From NCBI RefSeq assembly GCF_905147365.1, contig NC_056417.1, positions 16,452,501 to 16,516,500 of the forward strand: a stretch of DNA of 64,000 nucleotides, written 5' to 3'. Below the pieces are notes generated by a model. It was not told the DNA's origin. It searched no databases and saw only the letters and a list, made by a program, of their open reading frames with translations. A program made the translations under genes and the position numbers. Shown one piece after another: positions 47,322-56,955 of the stretch. Source of the stretch: Aricia agestis (Eukaryota > Arthropoda > Insecta > Lepidoptera > Lycaenidae). The stretch's first letter is position 1; each line of letters opens with the position of its first letter.

Positions 47322-47823
47322 TGTATCGTTTCTACAATAATTCAAAATTCATATTTACCGCGCGTCAACTTGTCACCTGTTAACGCACACTACGATAGTA
47401 GCCAATGACGTGCGAGACACGATCCTGTGACGCTGTTTGGCGCGGGAGTCGCCATATTCGCTTTCCGCCTCTCGCCGAGAGCGTCTTAAGACTTTGTAAC
47501 GCGTGCATCTAATTAATTGCACATTACCGCGATCGCGAGTTCCACCAAAATTACTGGTGAATCGTGTGTGGACATCGGAATCCTAAATCCTAACGTGATA
47601 GCTGGCCAGCTGAATTTACCCAGACATCCACAGAACCAACAGACGTATCGAGGAGCTACTGAACCCACTCAACGACGTCTTCCAGCAGATCTGGTGAGTG
47701 CTCGTTGTTTTTGGTTGCTCATTGTTGTGTGTAACGTCGAGGAATCTCTATTCCTCGTCCCAATGTGACGAATTGGCGTGATTACCGTTAATCTTTCCTT
47801 CAAACCGCGTCAATACCGCCACA
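47322..47823 (+). repeat. BEL/Pao 3' LTR
   Basis: 502 bp. Side-by-side reading with 40678-41179 found no substitution or indel. Confidence 0.95.
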
Positions 47824-48466
47824 TGCGGTGTACCGAGTCTATGTCGCCTTCGGTTAGCTGGATGCCTATCTTATTTGCTGCGAGCCCCACAATGTGCTGG
47901 AGGTTTTCATTTACTTGCTCTGGAATACCCGCGATTTCTAATTCATTCCTCAAGTAATATTGGTCTTGTAGGGAAGCCTTGGAAGATTGAGCTTGGAGGC
48001 TTGTTACCAATGATTTCAGGTCAGCAATTTCTTTTTCAGCAGTTTCCAGCCTTTCGGAGAACACCTGCACCTTATCGTTAATATTTTTAGAGATAAGTGA
48101 AATTTCCTCCTTTATTTCAAGGTTCTGCTTTTTTAGCTCTCCGACCTCGTCCCTTAGCAGGCGAAGTTCTGCCATTAGTTGCGTAATTTCACTACAGTGT
48201 TGCGGAGTTGCAGTTTCAGCTGATGGCTTGTTACGGTGGCTACCTCGCGTCATGGTTATGTTGGTAGCGCTAGCACCTCTTGCTGAGTGCGTCTCGTTCA
48301 GTGCTGAACGCACCGGTGTACCAGAGTTGTCTCCCTTAGGGCGAGAACAGTTACAGGTAGGGCAGGTCCAGTCTTTTTTGCGCGCGTCGGACATTTTATC
48401 AAAGCTACCCTCCACCAGACCTAGGCATATTATATCGTAGATCTCCTTGCAAGCTGAGCACTTCAA
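47824..48466 (-). pseudogene. LINE ORF1, N-terminal part: PHD-type zinc finger and coiled coil
   Basis: The reading frame begins without an ATG, because the element is 5'-truncated, and runs into the BEL/Pao LTR. It shows a Cys-rich PHD-like finger (CSACKE ... WTCPTCNC), then a Ser/Thr-rich linker, a coiled coil (LLRDEVGELKKQNLEIKEE and onward) and the start of a domain resembling the baculovirus FP25K fold found in ORF1 of several insect LINEs (YYLRNELEIAGIPE). ORF1 proteins bind the element RNA. The rest of ORF1 is at 40290-40677. Confidence 0.8.
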
Positions 48467-48469
48467 GTA

Positions 48470-50737
48470 ATAATACCTGGACGTGCGGAAGCTCGGGTGC
48501 TGGTGAAACTACCGCCAGCTGGAAAGAAGAAGTCAAACAGATGCGTGTTAATCGAAGACACACCTACCAAGACATCAGCGCAAAAATTGATGACGGCAAG
48601 AACCCTTGTTAGTGGAAGCAGTAACGCTGTGGTCAGGGTTTTGAATCTTGCTGATCGCGAGATCTGCTTGAACAAAGGTGATGTCATTGGAAAGTGCGAG
48701 GAAGTTGTCTGGATGAGAAAGTGTAGTTCGATCACAGGCTCAGGCTCAGCAAACACCAGCAACTATGGAATAGTGACTGAGCTACTCGATGACTGCAAGA
48801 GTAATCTGACTTATTTGCAGGGCATGAAAGCTAAGAAGTTTTTACAACGCCACGCGAATATCTTCTCCAGTCAGGAAGGCGACCTTGGAAGAACGTCGAT
48901 GGTTCAGCACAGGATAGATACCGGAAGCGAGAATCCAATTCGTCAACGAGCAAGACGGATACCCATTGCAAAGGAAAAAGAAGTTGAAGGCCTTTTGGAG
49001 GACATGAGAAGGCATAAGATCATTGAACCGTCTGCAAGTCCGTGGTGCTCACCGGTTGTATTAGTGAAGAAGAAAGATGGCAGCACAAGATTTTGTGTGG
49101 ACTACAGACGTCTCAATGATGTCACCAAGAAGGACAGTTATCCATTACCTCGAATTGACGACACTCTGGATACCTTGAGTGGCATGAAATGGTTCTCGAC
49201 CCTGGACCTGAAATCTGGATACTGGCAGGTGGAAATTTATCCAAAAGACAAAGAGAAGACAGCTTTCTCCACCGGTAAAGGTTTATGGCAGTTTAACGTC
49301 ATGCCCTTTGGATTGTGCAACGCACCTGCCACATTTGAGCGACTCATGGAGTGTGTACTGGCAGGCTTAGTTGGAGAGGCTTGCTTAGTCTACTTGGACG
49401 ACGTCATCATTGTTGGCCGCGACTTCGAGGACCATTTGCGAAACTTAGAACGAGTTTTCGCCAAAATAGAGGGGGCCAAGTTAAAGTTGAATCCGAAAAA
49501 GTGTCGTTTATTCAGGAGTAAGGTGAACTATCTCGGCCATGTTATCTCCAGTGATGGAATTCAGACGGACCCGGAGAAACTAGAAGCAGTCCAAAATTGG
49601 CCAACCCCTAAGAACAAAACCGAAGTGCGGGCATTTCTCGGCCTATGCTCCTACTACAGGCGTTTTGTTAAGGGATTCTCAGAGATAGCCAAGCCATTAC
49701 ATCGGCTGACAGAAGATAAACGACAGTTTATTTGGGACGAGACTTCCGAAGATTCTTTTCAGAAACTAAAGAAACATCTGTGTGAAACACCAATCCTGGG
49801 GTATCCACAACCTGAAGGTCAGTTTATAGTCGACACGGACGCAAGCAACACGGCCATTGGAGGGGTGTTATCTCAAAAACAGGGTGAAAGAGAAGTTGTA
49901 ATTGCATATTTCAGCAAATCTTTATCTAAGCCAGAGAGAAACTACTGTGTGACAAGAAGAGAACTCTTGGCTGTCGTAAAGACGCTACAACATTTCAGCA
50001 AGTATCTCATCGGCAGACAGTTTCTACTGCGAACTGATCACGCAGCCTTGAAGTGGCTACTACAATTCAAGAACCCAGAAGGCCAAGTAGCTCGATGGAT
50101 AGAACAACTCCAGGAGTATGACTTCAAGACGGAACACCGCAGCGGAAAGTCGCATGGGAATGCCGACGCACTCTCACGAAGGCCGTGTTCAGAAGACTGC
50201 AAACATTGTGTTAAGCAGGAATCTAATGAAGTAACATTAAAGTTAACGAAAACAAGTCCTTTGGGTCCATGGGAGAATGATGGTATGAGAGAGGCTCAAG
50301 AAAGAGATGACGACCTTCGACACATCATCACATGGAAGAAACAGGATGACGTAAAGCCAATCTGGAGTGAGGTTGCACCCACTGGCGCTGTCACTAAGGC
50401 GTACTGGGCGCAATGGGACAGTCTGATTCTTCAAAACGGAATACTTTACCGGAAATGGGAGAAGACCAACGGCAGAGAGTTCCATCTTCAGATGGTTGTC
50501 CCAAGAACGAGAGTACCGGATGTTCTCCGTGAAATGCATGATGGCGTATCAGGAGGTCATCTAGGAGTAAAGAGGACGTTAACGAAAGTGCGAGAACGAT
50601 TCTACTGGTTGCATTGTCGAGATGATGTACAGGATTGGTGCCGCAAATGCACTACTTGCGCTGCAGTGAAGGGACCACAGACAAGGAGCCGTGGGAGCCT
50701 GCGCTTGTATAACGTTGGCGCAACGAATCGCAGTTGA
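48470..50737 (+). pseudogene. pol: Gypsy pol, middle part: reverse transcriptase, RNase H, integrase zinc domain
   Basis: The frame is open from the LINE junction to a stop at 50737. Reverse transcriptase (RT) motifs are present: FCVDYRRLN, MPFGLCNAPATF and the catalytic YLDDV. RNase H motifs follow: DTDASNTAIGG, TRRELLAV and RTDHAALKWL. Then comes the integrase HHCC zinc finger (GGHLGVKRTL ... CRKCTTC). Everything expected between protease and integrase core is there. It ends early because of a frame break at about 50715-50730, a few residues after the zinc finger. No mutated catalytic residue was noticed in RT or RNase H. Confidence 0.9.
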
Positions 50738-51587
50738 CGTAGCTGGGCCATTTCCTGTAACGGAATCAGGAAACAAGTATTTCATGGTTGTCATGGATTA
50801 CTTCACCAAATGGCCCGAAGTGTTCGCCATACCAAACCAGGAAGCTACAACAGTTGCTTCTAAGCTAGTCGAAGAAGTAATATCTCGCTTTGGTGTGCCT
50901 CTAGAAATCCATTCCGATCAGGGCAGGAATTTCGAATCGCAGGTCTTCCAGGAAGTGTGCAGAATTTTGGGAATGCATAAAACGAGGACCACCGCGTACC
51001 ATCCACAGTCTGATGGAATGGTTGAGAGATTTAACCAGACCCTTGAGAGGCATTTGGCGAAATTGGTAGATGACAAACAAAAGGACTGGGACAAGTATAT
51101 ACCGCTCTTCCTTCTGTCGTACCGTACCGCCGAGCATGAGAGCATAAAAGCTACCCCGGCGTATGTCAATTACGGTAGAGAACTACGAGTACCAGTAGAC
51201 CTTTTGACAGGAGGATCACCGGAAGAACCAAAGACCGTACCAGATTATGTCTGCGATTTAAGGGAAAAGATGCGTTATATACACGCCATGGTTCGGGAAA
51301 ATGGGTTACAGTCAAGTGAGAACATGAAGACCAGATACGACCGGAAATCGAATACAAGCGGCTTCGAAGAAGGGTCACTGGTGTGGCTGCATAACCCAAC
51401 TCGCCGAAAAGGCAAATCTCCAAAGTTGCAGACCAAGTGGGACGGCCCATACAAAGTGGTTACCCGATTGAATGACGTGACTTACAGGATTCAAAAGCAA
51501 CCAAGAGGGACATTCAAAGTGGTACACATAGACCGTCTGGCGCGTTACCATGGCAGTAACAATGATGCTCGGGACGAGCATCTCTAA
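50730..51587 (+). pseudogene. pol: Gypsy pol, 3' part: integrase catalytic core and C-terminal domain
   Basis: This is the continuation of integrase in a different frame from the upstream segment. The three acidic residues are recognisable in VDVAGPFP, HSDQGRNFES and GMVERFNQ. A GPY/F-type module follows (KWDGPYKVV ... VVHIDRLARY). The stop is eleven bases before the 3' LTR. The frame change relative to the upstream segment most likely reflects a small deletion close to 50720, because relatives carry zinc finger and core in one frame. Confidence 0.85.
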
Positions 51588-51598
51588 GAGGGGAGTAG
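51586..51598 (+). promoter_or_regulatory. Gypsy polypurine tract
   Basis: A purine-rich run, AAGAGGGGAGTAG, lies directly before the TG of the 3' LTR. This is the position used to prime plus-strand DNA synthesis. Confidence 0.75.
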
Positions 51599-52145
51599 TG
51601 TTACGGTACATGGTATACGGACACGTGGTGCGCAAGTACATACTCGAACCTTCTAAAAAGGTCCAATGTTTGTTTAAGTGCTTACCCTTTATTTGTTAGC
51701 GTGTTTGAATTTAGACCTTAGGACTGAGTCCATAAGGTCTAAATTAAATTCAACTTACTGCACTTATCGCAAGGACGGCAGTTTTATTGTGGCACATGCC
51801 CGAGCCTCCTAGAAATTTCCCACGGTTGTTTACTTGTTTACGTGAATCGGGAAATTTCTGGAATTCGTCTCGCCATATAAAAAGAGCCGCAGGCAGGCCC
51901 GGCAAGTCAGTTTCAATCTGAGCGATCTTCAAGGCGACATCGAGTGATCAATAGTGAGTGAACCAGTGAAACCTGCGACTTGGCTACGACCTAGGACAGT
52001 GATAGTGCTTAGTGATTGGACCTAGTGATTAGTGTTTGGACTTAGTGCTAAGTGTTGTGACCTAGTGTTTAGTGCAGTGTTAATAAAGTCTTCAAGAGAG
52101 TCACCAGGTCTTTCTCTCCAAATCCTCGAACCCTAGCACGTAACA
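51599..52145 (+). repeat. Gypsy 3' LTR
   Basis: 547 bp, the same length as the 5' LTR, with four substitutions seen by eye: one near 51676, one near 51815, and two adjacent to each other near 52100. It is followed by ATAT. Confidence 0.95.
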
Positions 52146-52397
52146 ATATTATAAGACCTATTATTGTAACACACATACGCAAAAAATAAATGAATTTGAA
52201 TGAAAAAATTAGAATTTGAATTACGTAAAATAAGACATTAAAATAGTGAAGATTGAAGCTGAAACGTACCAGGGGATGAATTTTATTTCGTCAAAAGTCT
52301 CCTCTCTCTGTTTTAAGTTTAAGCAATCGGTGTCGTTTATAGTAGTTCTTACTTCTAAAGGCTTAGTTTATTTATTTTGTAGTTCTCTCGTTTTCAC

Positions 52398-55375
52398 CTG
52401 GGATTAGTTTGGTCGCCAGTCGGCTCCAACCGGTGCGGTTGGGGTACAGGACGTCGGGGCCGAAGCTGAGGAGGCGGTTGTCGCTGACGTCGAGCGCCAG
52501 GTGCGGCACTCGCAGCAGCGGCAGCACCAGCCCCGCCGGCAGCTCGGAGACCGCGGTGTGCGTCACGCGCAGCACCAGTGCGCGCTGCCGCCCGAGCGAC
52601 TCGAACGCGCGCGCACCCACCCGTCGCAGCGCCGCGCCGCGCACCTCCAGTGAGCGGAGCTTCGGCGCCCGCAGCCCTGCCAGCTGCGACTCCAGCACCT
52701 CCTCGATGAACAGAATCACGAGCGCCTCTATGAACTGCGACGCAAGTGCTATCTCCGCGAGGGGCATCCGCTGACCCTCACCGCCGCGCGAGTCCACGGC
52801 GAGCGTCCGCAGCGACCCCAGGTCGCCGAACGCCCGGGGCTCGACGGCCTCGAGGCGCCCTAGGCGGATCATCCTCAGGTGCTCCAGGCGCTCCAGACCC
52901 TCGAGAGCACCCTTCGGGAGCCGCACTATGGGGTTGTGCGACACGTCGAGGGCGAGGAGGTGGGGGAGGGCGGCCCACATCGCCGGCCGCAGCGACGTGA
53001 AGTGGTTCGCGCTGACGTCGAGCGCGCGCAGACTCGCCAGGTGCTTTACGTCGGCGCGGCCGTACGAGTTTATGTGGTTGCCGCTCAGGTTCAGCTCCGT
53101 CAGATCCGGAAGCACCAGCTGCGGCACCGTCCTCAGCCCGACGCCGGCCAGCGACAGGCGGCGCAGCTCCGGCACGCCCCCGAACAGCTCCCTGAAGTTG
53201 GCCTTTATATTGTTGTAGGCGAGATCGAGGCGGCGGAGGCGCGGCAACGCGGCGAGTGTGGTGTCGGGCAGCGCGGTGAGCGCGTTGCCCGCCAACCCCA
53301 GCTCGTGCAGGTGCGCGGCGGCGCGCAGGGCGGCGGCGTCCAGGTACTCCAGGCGGTTTCGCGACAGCTCGAGGCGCCGCAGGGTCCACCCAACCTGCGC
53401 CAGGGTGCTGCGGGGGAAGAGCGTCAGTCGGTTGTTGCTCAAGTCCAGGTTCTCCAGCAACGTGTTTGCCAGGGCGTCGCGCGGCAACGCCCGCAGCCTG
53501 TTACTCGCCAGGTTCAAGTATCGCAGAGTTCGGAGGTTGTGAAACTGTTCGATGGACAGCTGGGGGATCTCGTTGTGCGACAGATCGAGCATTTGTAGCG
53601 AAGGCATCTCGGCGAAGGCTCGGCGCTTCACGACACTTATGCTATTATTCTGTAAATTGAGTATAATCAAATGAGGCATAGAACCGAAAGCGAACCCGTC
53701 GACGTGAACGATTCTGTTGTGGGAGAGGAGCACCTGTCTCAGGGAGTAGCGCATGGACTCAAAAAAATCTCTATATACAGTTTGCAGCGAGTTAAAGGAT
53801 AAATCTAAAATCGTAATGGGGACGGCGACGGCCCCGCTGAGCGACGAGATGCGGTTGTAGCTGACGTTTACGATGAGGTTCGCCTCGTCGTTGGACACGT
53901 TATTAAAAAACCGCAATGAAAATTCAACGAGGCCGTTTTTCTGCATGTCCAATGCTTCCAATTTAGGCAAATCTGTGAACGCCCCGTCGGCCACTATCGC
54001 GATCTCATTTTCTGCCAAATTCAGATAAATCAACTCAGTCATTTCGGCAAAAGCACGCGCGTTAACGTCGCGGAGGCGATTGCACGAGAAATCCGCGCTC
54101 TGCAGCCCCGCCAGCTGCCGCAGGAAGTCTGAATGTATTTTGCTGATAAAATTGTACGACAGCCTCAACTCCTTCAATTTGCCCGACCCGTTCCCCGGCT
54201 TGCCGTCGCTCGGAAACTCTATTATTTTATTAAAATCTAGGTCAAGATACTCCAGAGAGGGAAAACTTTGAATGTCTTCAGTAGAAACGCGGTGAATGTT
54301 ATTATTGTCCAACCCGAGCCAGGTCAGGGCTTCCAGAGTCGACCCCGCGGGAACGTCTCCGCCGAACGACGTGGTGGATAGCTCCAATACCTTCAGCTGC
54401 GTCAAGTTGGCGAACACCCCCGCCTCCACGTGGTATAGATCGTTGAAGCTCAGGATCAACTCTCGCAGCGGCAGCGGGGGAAACGCGCCGACGGACAGCT
54501 GCGCTATTCTATTGCCTCTCAGAATGAGCGTGCTCAGACGCCCGGCCCACGGCCCGAAGGAATCCGCGCTCACGCGAGAGATTCGATTGTAGCCCAGATC
54601 CAGGTAGGCCAGGGTGGGTCGCGTCAGGTTTCGCAGCCCCGACGGCAGTGACGTCAGCGCGTTGCCGGCTAGAAGCAGAGCGTGCAGCTCGGGAGGCAGC
54701 TCACCCAAGTCCGACAAGTCGTTGTAAGAGAGGGCGAGGTGGCGCAGCCGCGCGAGGCCGGACACGCCGGCCGGCAGCGCCGCCAGCTCGTTATGCTCGA
54801 GCTCCAGCCGCCGCAGGCTGCCGGCGAGCGCGCGCAACGCCGCCGCGGGGACGCGCCTCACGTTGTTGTGGGACATCGACAGCCGCTCCAGGCGACCGAA
54901 CTCCTGCACGAACGCCGGGACCGTTGTGAAGTCGTTCAGGTCCAGCATCAGCCGCTTGAGCTGGGGCGGGCGGAAGTCGAGTCGGAAGTCGTCGGCGAGG
55001 TCGTTGTCGCTGAGGTCGAGGGACTCGAGGCGGGCGCGGGGCGCGGGGCAGCCGGCGTCGACGTCCGCGTCCGCAGGGCGCAGCGCATTATTTCGCAGTT
55101 GGAGGTGGCGCAGGCGCGGTAGGAGCAGCCCGGCACAGGGCAGCCGGCGCAGCAGGTTGTCGGCGAGATGCAGCGCGTCGAGCGCGGGCGGGAGCGCGCC
55201 GGCGTCCAGCTGCTGCAGCCTGTTGCCGTCCAGCTCGAGAGTCGCCAGCCGCCGTAGTGCCGCCAGTGCCCCCGCTCGTAGCGCCTGCAGCCGGTTGTTG
55301 CTCAGGGACAGCCAGCTCAGCGAGTCCGCCAGCCCGCCCCAGTCCGCCGCCGGGTCCAGCTCGACCACGTGGTTG
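52398..55375 (-). CDS. Chaoptin-like exon 4: long tandem LRR exon
   Basis: This 2978-bp exon is open throughout and encodes about 992 residues of tandem LRRs with roughly 24-residue spacing (repeated LxxLxLxxNxL, for example LSWLSLSNNRLQAL). LRR proteins of this type act as extracellular binding surfaces. The acceptor is TTCGCAG (AG at 55376-55377). The donor is CCCAG|GTGAAAA (GT at 52396-52397); the open frame runs on to a stop at 52372, but that part is intronic. The N-terminal extension beyond the acceptor (MNNEKKRK...) is likewise intron. The exon is GC-rich, and this produces several long but spurious reading frames on the + strand. The Gypsy 3' LTR ends 252 bp beyond the donor. Confidence 0.88.
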
Positions 55376-56401
55376 CTGCGAACGACACGAACTTTTCTTT
55401 TCTTTTCATTATTCATTAAGGACGATTAAGGAGATCTTCGGTGAGGGTGATGACTGTTTTTTCTTTTGTTTAAAGTTAATATTTAGTTGATACAACTTTT
55501 ATTTTGTTATGTGCATGTCGTGTTCACTCCAAAAGATACATTTCCTAGTATTATTTATTTTATACTAGACGTTCCACGCGGCTTCGCCCACGTAAATTAG
55601 ATATTTCAAGACAAATTAGTCCACAAAACATAGCGTATGATCCTTCACGTGGTCTACTTCTTATCTGTGCAAAATAACAGAAAAAAATTCTCCAGTAGTT
55701 CGTGAGATATAATTATTCAAATAATTTCCCCCGTTTTTTTACCACATTTTCATCTATTTCTTCGCTTCTATTAGTCCGTAATAAAATTATCATTCCTCGA
55801 TAAATGGGCTATCTAACACTGAAAGAATTTTTCAAATCGGACTAGTAGTACCTGAGATCAGCGCGTTCAAATAAGGACTTTCAAACAACTTCCCCCCGTT
55901 TTTTCCACATAACACATTTTTCTCTATTTCTTCGCTCCTATTAGTCTTAGCGTGATAAAAAGCCTATAGCCTTCCTCAATAATTAGGCTATCTAACTCTG
56001 AAAGAATTTTTCAAATCGGATCAGTAGTTCCTGAGATTAGCGCGTTCAAACAAACAAACAAAACCTTCCGCTTTATAATATTAGAATAGATTCTATAATT
56101 TATAGCTAGTACATGTATCGTGAATTGTATCTTGTTTTGTGAACGTAATTTAAAAAAATCATTATCGATGCTGGTGCTCCCGTCCAGCGTGAAAACATTG
56201 CAATAGTATTACGAGTACATTGTATAATATGTATTAATAGCGCAATATAATATTTTATTGTGAATATTGTATAAGGCGGAATTTAGAGGAACTCAATTAC
56301 TGTACTCAAATATAATTATTATTAAATATCAGTGAATGATTCTCAGATTATGATAACGCGGGGTGGTCGGAACCTCCCGGCGGCGGTGCGCGGCGACTCA
56401 C
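55376..56401 (-). other. Intron 3 of the chaoptin-like gene with a dispersed repeat
   Basis: This is a 1026-bp AT-rich intron. About half of it (roughly 55566-56091) is a copy of the dispersed repeat with head TTCCACGCGGCTTCGCCCA and tail TTTATAATATTAGAATAG, also seen at 16949-17473. The rest shows no coding signal. Confidence 0.6.
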
Positions 56402-56512
56402 TTCTGCAGATTAAGCCAGTTCAGCGCCCGCAGCCGGCGCAGCACCTCCAGCGGCACCTCCGCCAGCTCGTTGTGGCCGAGGTCCAGCGACGCCAGGCTC
56501 GTCGTCATCGAC
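56402..56512 (-). CDS. Chaoptin-like exon 3: leucine-rich repeat
   Basis: This is a 111-bp exon between the acceptor TTGCAG (AG at 56513-56514) and the donor AA|GTGAGT (GT at 56400-56401). It encodes TSLASLDLGHNELAEVPLEV followed by a second repeat, the canonical LxxLxLxxNxL spacing. It enters with one base to finish the exon 2 codon and leaves with two bases that join exon 4 to make an asparagine codon in the next LRR. The intron before it is 70 bp and the one after it 1026 bp. Confidence 0.8.
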
Positions 56513-56582
56513 CTGCAACATCACTCGTATATATAGAGAGACGCCCGGCTAGCCCGACTCGTCATCGGAGGATCGGTCTTAC

Positions 56583-56718
56583 GCGAAGGCAGCGGGGTGC
56601 AGGCGATGCAGGCGCGCGGCGACCAGCACGAGCGAGCGGAGCGCACGGCCGTCGAGCGCCGCCTCCGGCAGCTCGCTCAGCCGCGCCGACCACAGCGCCA
56701 CATGCGACACCCCCGCCC
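56583..56718 (-). CDS. Chaoptin-like exon 2: first leucine-rich repeats
   Basis: This is a 136-bp exon too short to stand out by length. The acceptor is GCGCAG (AG at 56719-56720) and the donor GC|GTAAGA (GT at 56581-56582). With the single base left by exon 1 it reads GAGVSHVALWSARLSELPEA and onward, which is an LRR pattern matching the first repeats of chaoptin. The two other frames contain stops or lack the repeat pattern. It ends after two bases of a codon completed by the first base of exon 3. The upstream intron is 71 bp. Confidence 0.78.
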
Positions 56719-56789
56719 CTGCGCACGCGCAACACCGTCAGAGCGGCCAAACGCGCGACGCGAGTGCGCGATGGGCCGCCGCGACTCAC

Positions 56790-56955
56790 CGATCTCGGGG
56801 AACCTGTAGTAGGGCACCGCGTCGCAGGCGAGCTGGTCGGCGGAGCAGCGGCACAGCGGGGTGGCGGCGCAGGCGGCGGGGGACGCGGGGGCGGCTCGCG
56901 GGGCGCACGCCAGCGCCGCCAGCGCGGCCAGCACCACCGACCAGCGCCGCCGCAT
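56790..56955 (-). CDS. Chaoptin-like exon 1: signal peptide and N-terminal Cys cap
   Basis: The exon starts at the ATG at 56955 and ends at the donor G|GTGAGT (GT at 56788-56789), leaving one base of a split codon. Residues 1-24 form a signal peptide: basic MRRRW, then an alanine/leucine-rich core, then APRAAPA. A cysteine cluster with PLCRCSADQLACDAVPYY follows and resembles the LRR N-terminal cap of chaoptin. Reading past the donor runs into the intron and gives no LRR sequence, which supports the splice. The product is predicted to enter the secretory path and sit on the outer cell face. The start could be further upstream, but no in-frame alternative with a better leader was seen. Confidence 0.8.

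Larger units (their letters stand above)
40678..47823 (+). mobile_element. BEL/Pao LTR retrotransposon, apparently intact, inside LINE ORF1
   Basis: This 7146-bp element starts TGTATCG and ends CCGCCACA. It is flanked by the 5-bp duplication TGCGG (40673-40677 and 47824-47828). Its two 502-bp LTRs show no difference by eye. It has a primer binding site, one uninterrupted polyprotein frame of 1750 codons and a polypurine tract. This is the innermost and youngest layer of the nest. It is antisense to the chaoptin-like gene. Confidence 0.96.
36672..48467 (-). mobile_element. LINE (CR1/Jockey-type non-LTR retrotransposon) inserted in Gypsy pol
   Basis: On the minus strand the element runs from a 5' truncation at about 48467, inside ORF1, to an (ATT)n tail at about 36672. 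Without the BEL/Pao insert it is about 4.65 kb. The flanks carry an 11-bp near-duplication (AAGTCATAATA at 36668-36678, AAGTAATAATA at 48465-48475; one mismatch), which would be its target-site duplication. The (ATT)n tail rather than poly(A) fits CR1-like or Daphne-like clades, but the clade is not settled here. A (GT)n tract of about 60 bp lies in its 3' UTR (about 36969-37030). It is in the same orientation as the chaoptin-like gene. Confidence 0.88.
33977..52145 (+). mobile_element. Ty3/Gypsy LTR retrotransposon, interrupted by a LINE and a BEL/Pao element
   Basis: The element starts TGTTACGG and ends CGTAACA, and it is flanked by the 4-bp duplication ATAT (33973-33976 and 52146-52149). 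Both LTRs are 547 bp. Order on +: 5' LTR, primer binding site, gag, -1 frameshift signal, protease, [LINE with BEL inside], reverse transcriptase, RNase H, integrase, polypurine tract, 3' LTR. There is no env-like frame after integrase. By eye the LTRs differ at four positions, so the insertion is fairly recent. It lies antisense to the chaoptin-like gene, in its last intron. Pol is interrupted twice, so this copy cannot make a complete Pol. Confidence 0.95.
32882..56955 (-). other. Chaoptin-like gene, five coding exons (gene span)
   Basis: The gene model was built from the sequence. The exons listed below join at GT..AG introns whose phases match in order (1, 2, 2, 1), and the summed CDS is 3690 nt, 1229 residues plus stop. 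Chaoptin of Drosophila is a GPI-linked photoreceptor adhesion protein of about 1300 residues made almost wholly of leucine-rich repeats (LRRs). The order here is the same: signal peptide, N-terminal Cys cap, tandem LRRs, C-terminal Cys cap, hydrophobic tail. Intron lengths are 71, 70, 1026 and 19217 bp; the last holds the retrotransposon nest. The name is a family assignment. Insects carry several chaoptin-like paralogues, so orthology to chp and a photoreceptor role are not shown. Transcript ends are not placed. Confidence 0.85.

Noticed and set aside
33977..52145. Endogenous retrovirus with env
   Set aside because: No open frame lies between the end of integrase and the polypurine tract, so there is no env; it is an LTR retrotransposon.
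52879..53598. 239-codon open frame on the + strand
   Set aside because: Exact antisense of LRR exon 4; the minus frame has clear LRR spacing and splice ends, the + frame only low-complexity Arg/Gln/Val sequence.
54682..55429. 146- and 188-codon + strand frames
   Set aside because: Antisense shadows of exon 4 caused by high GC.
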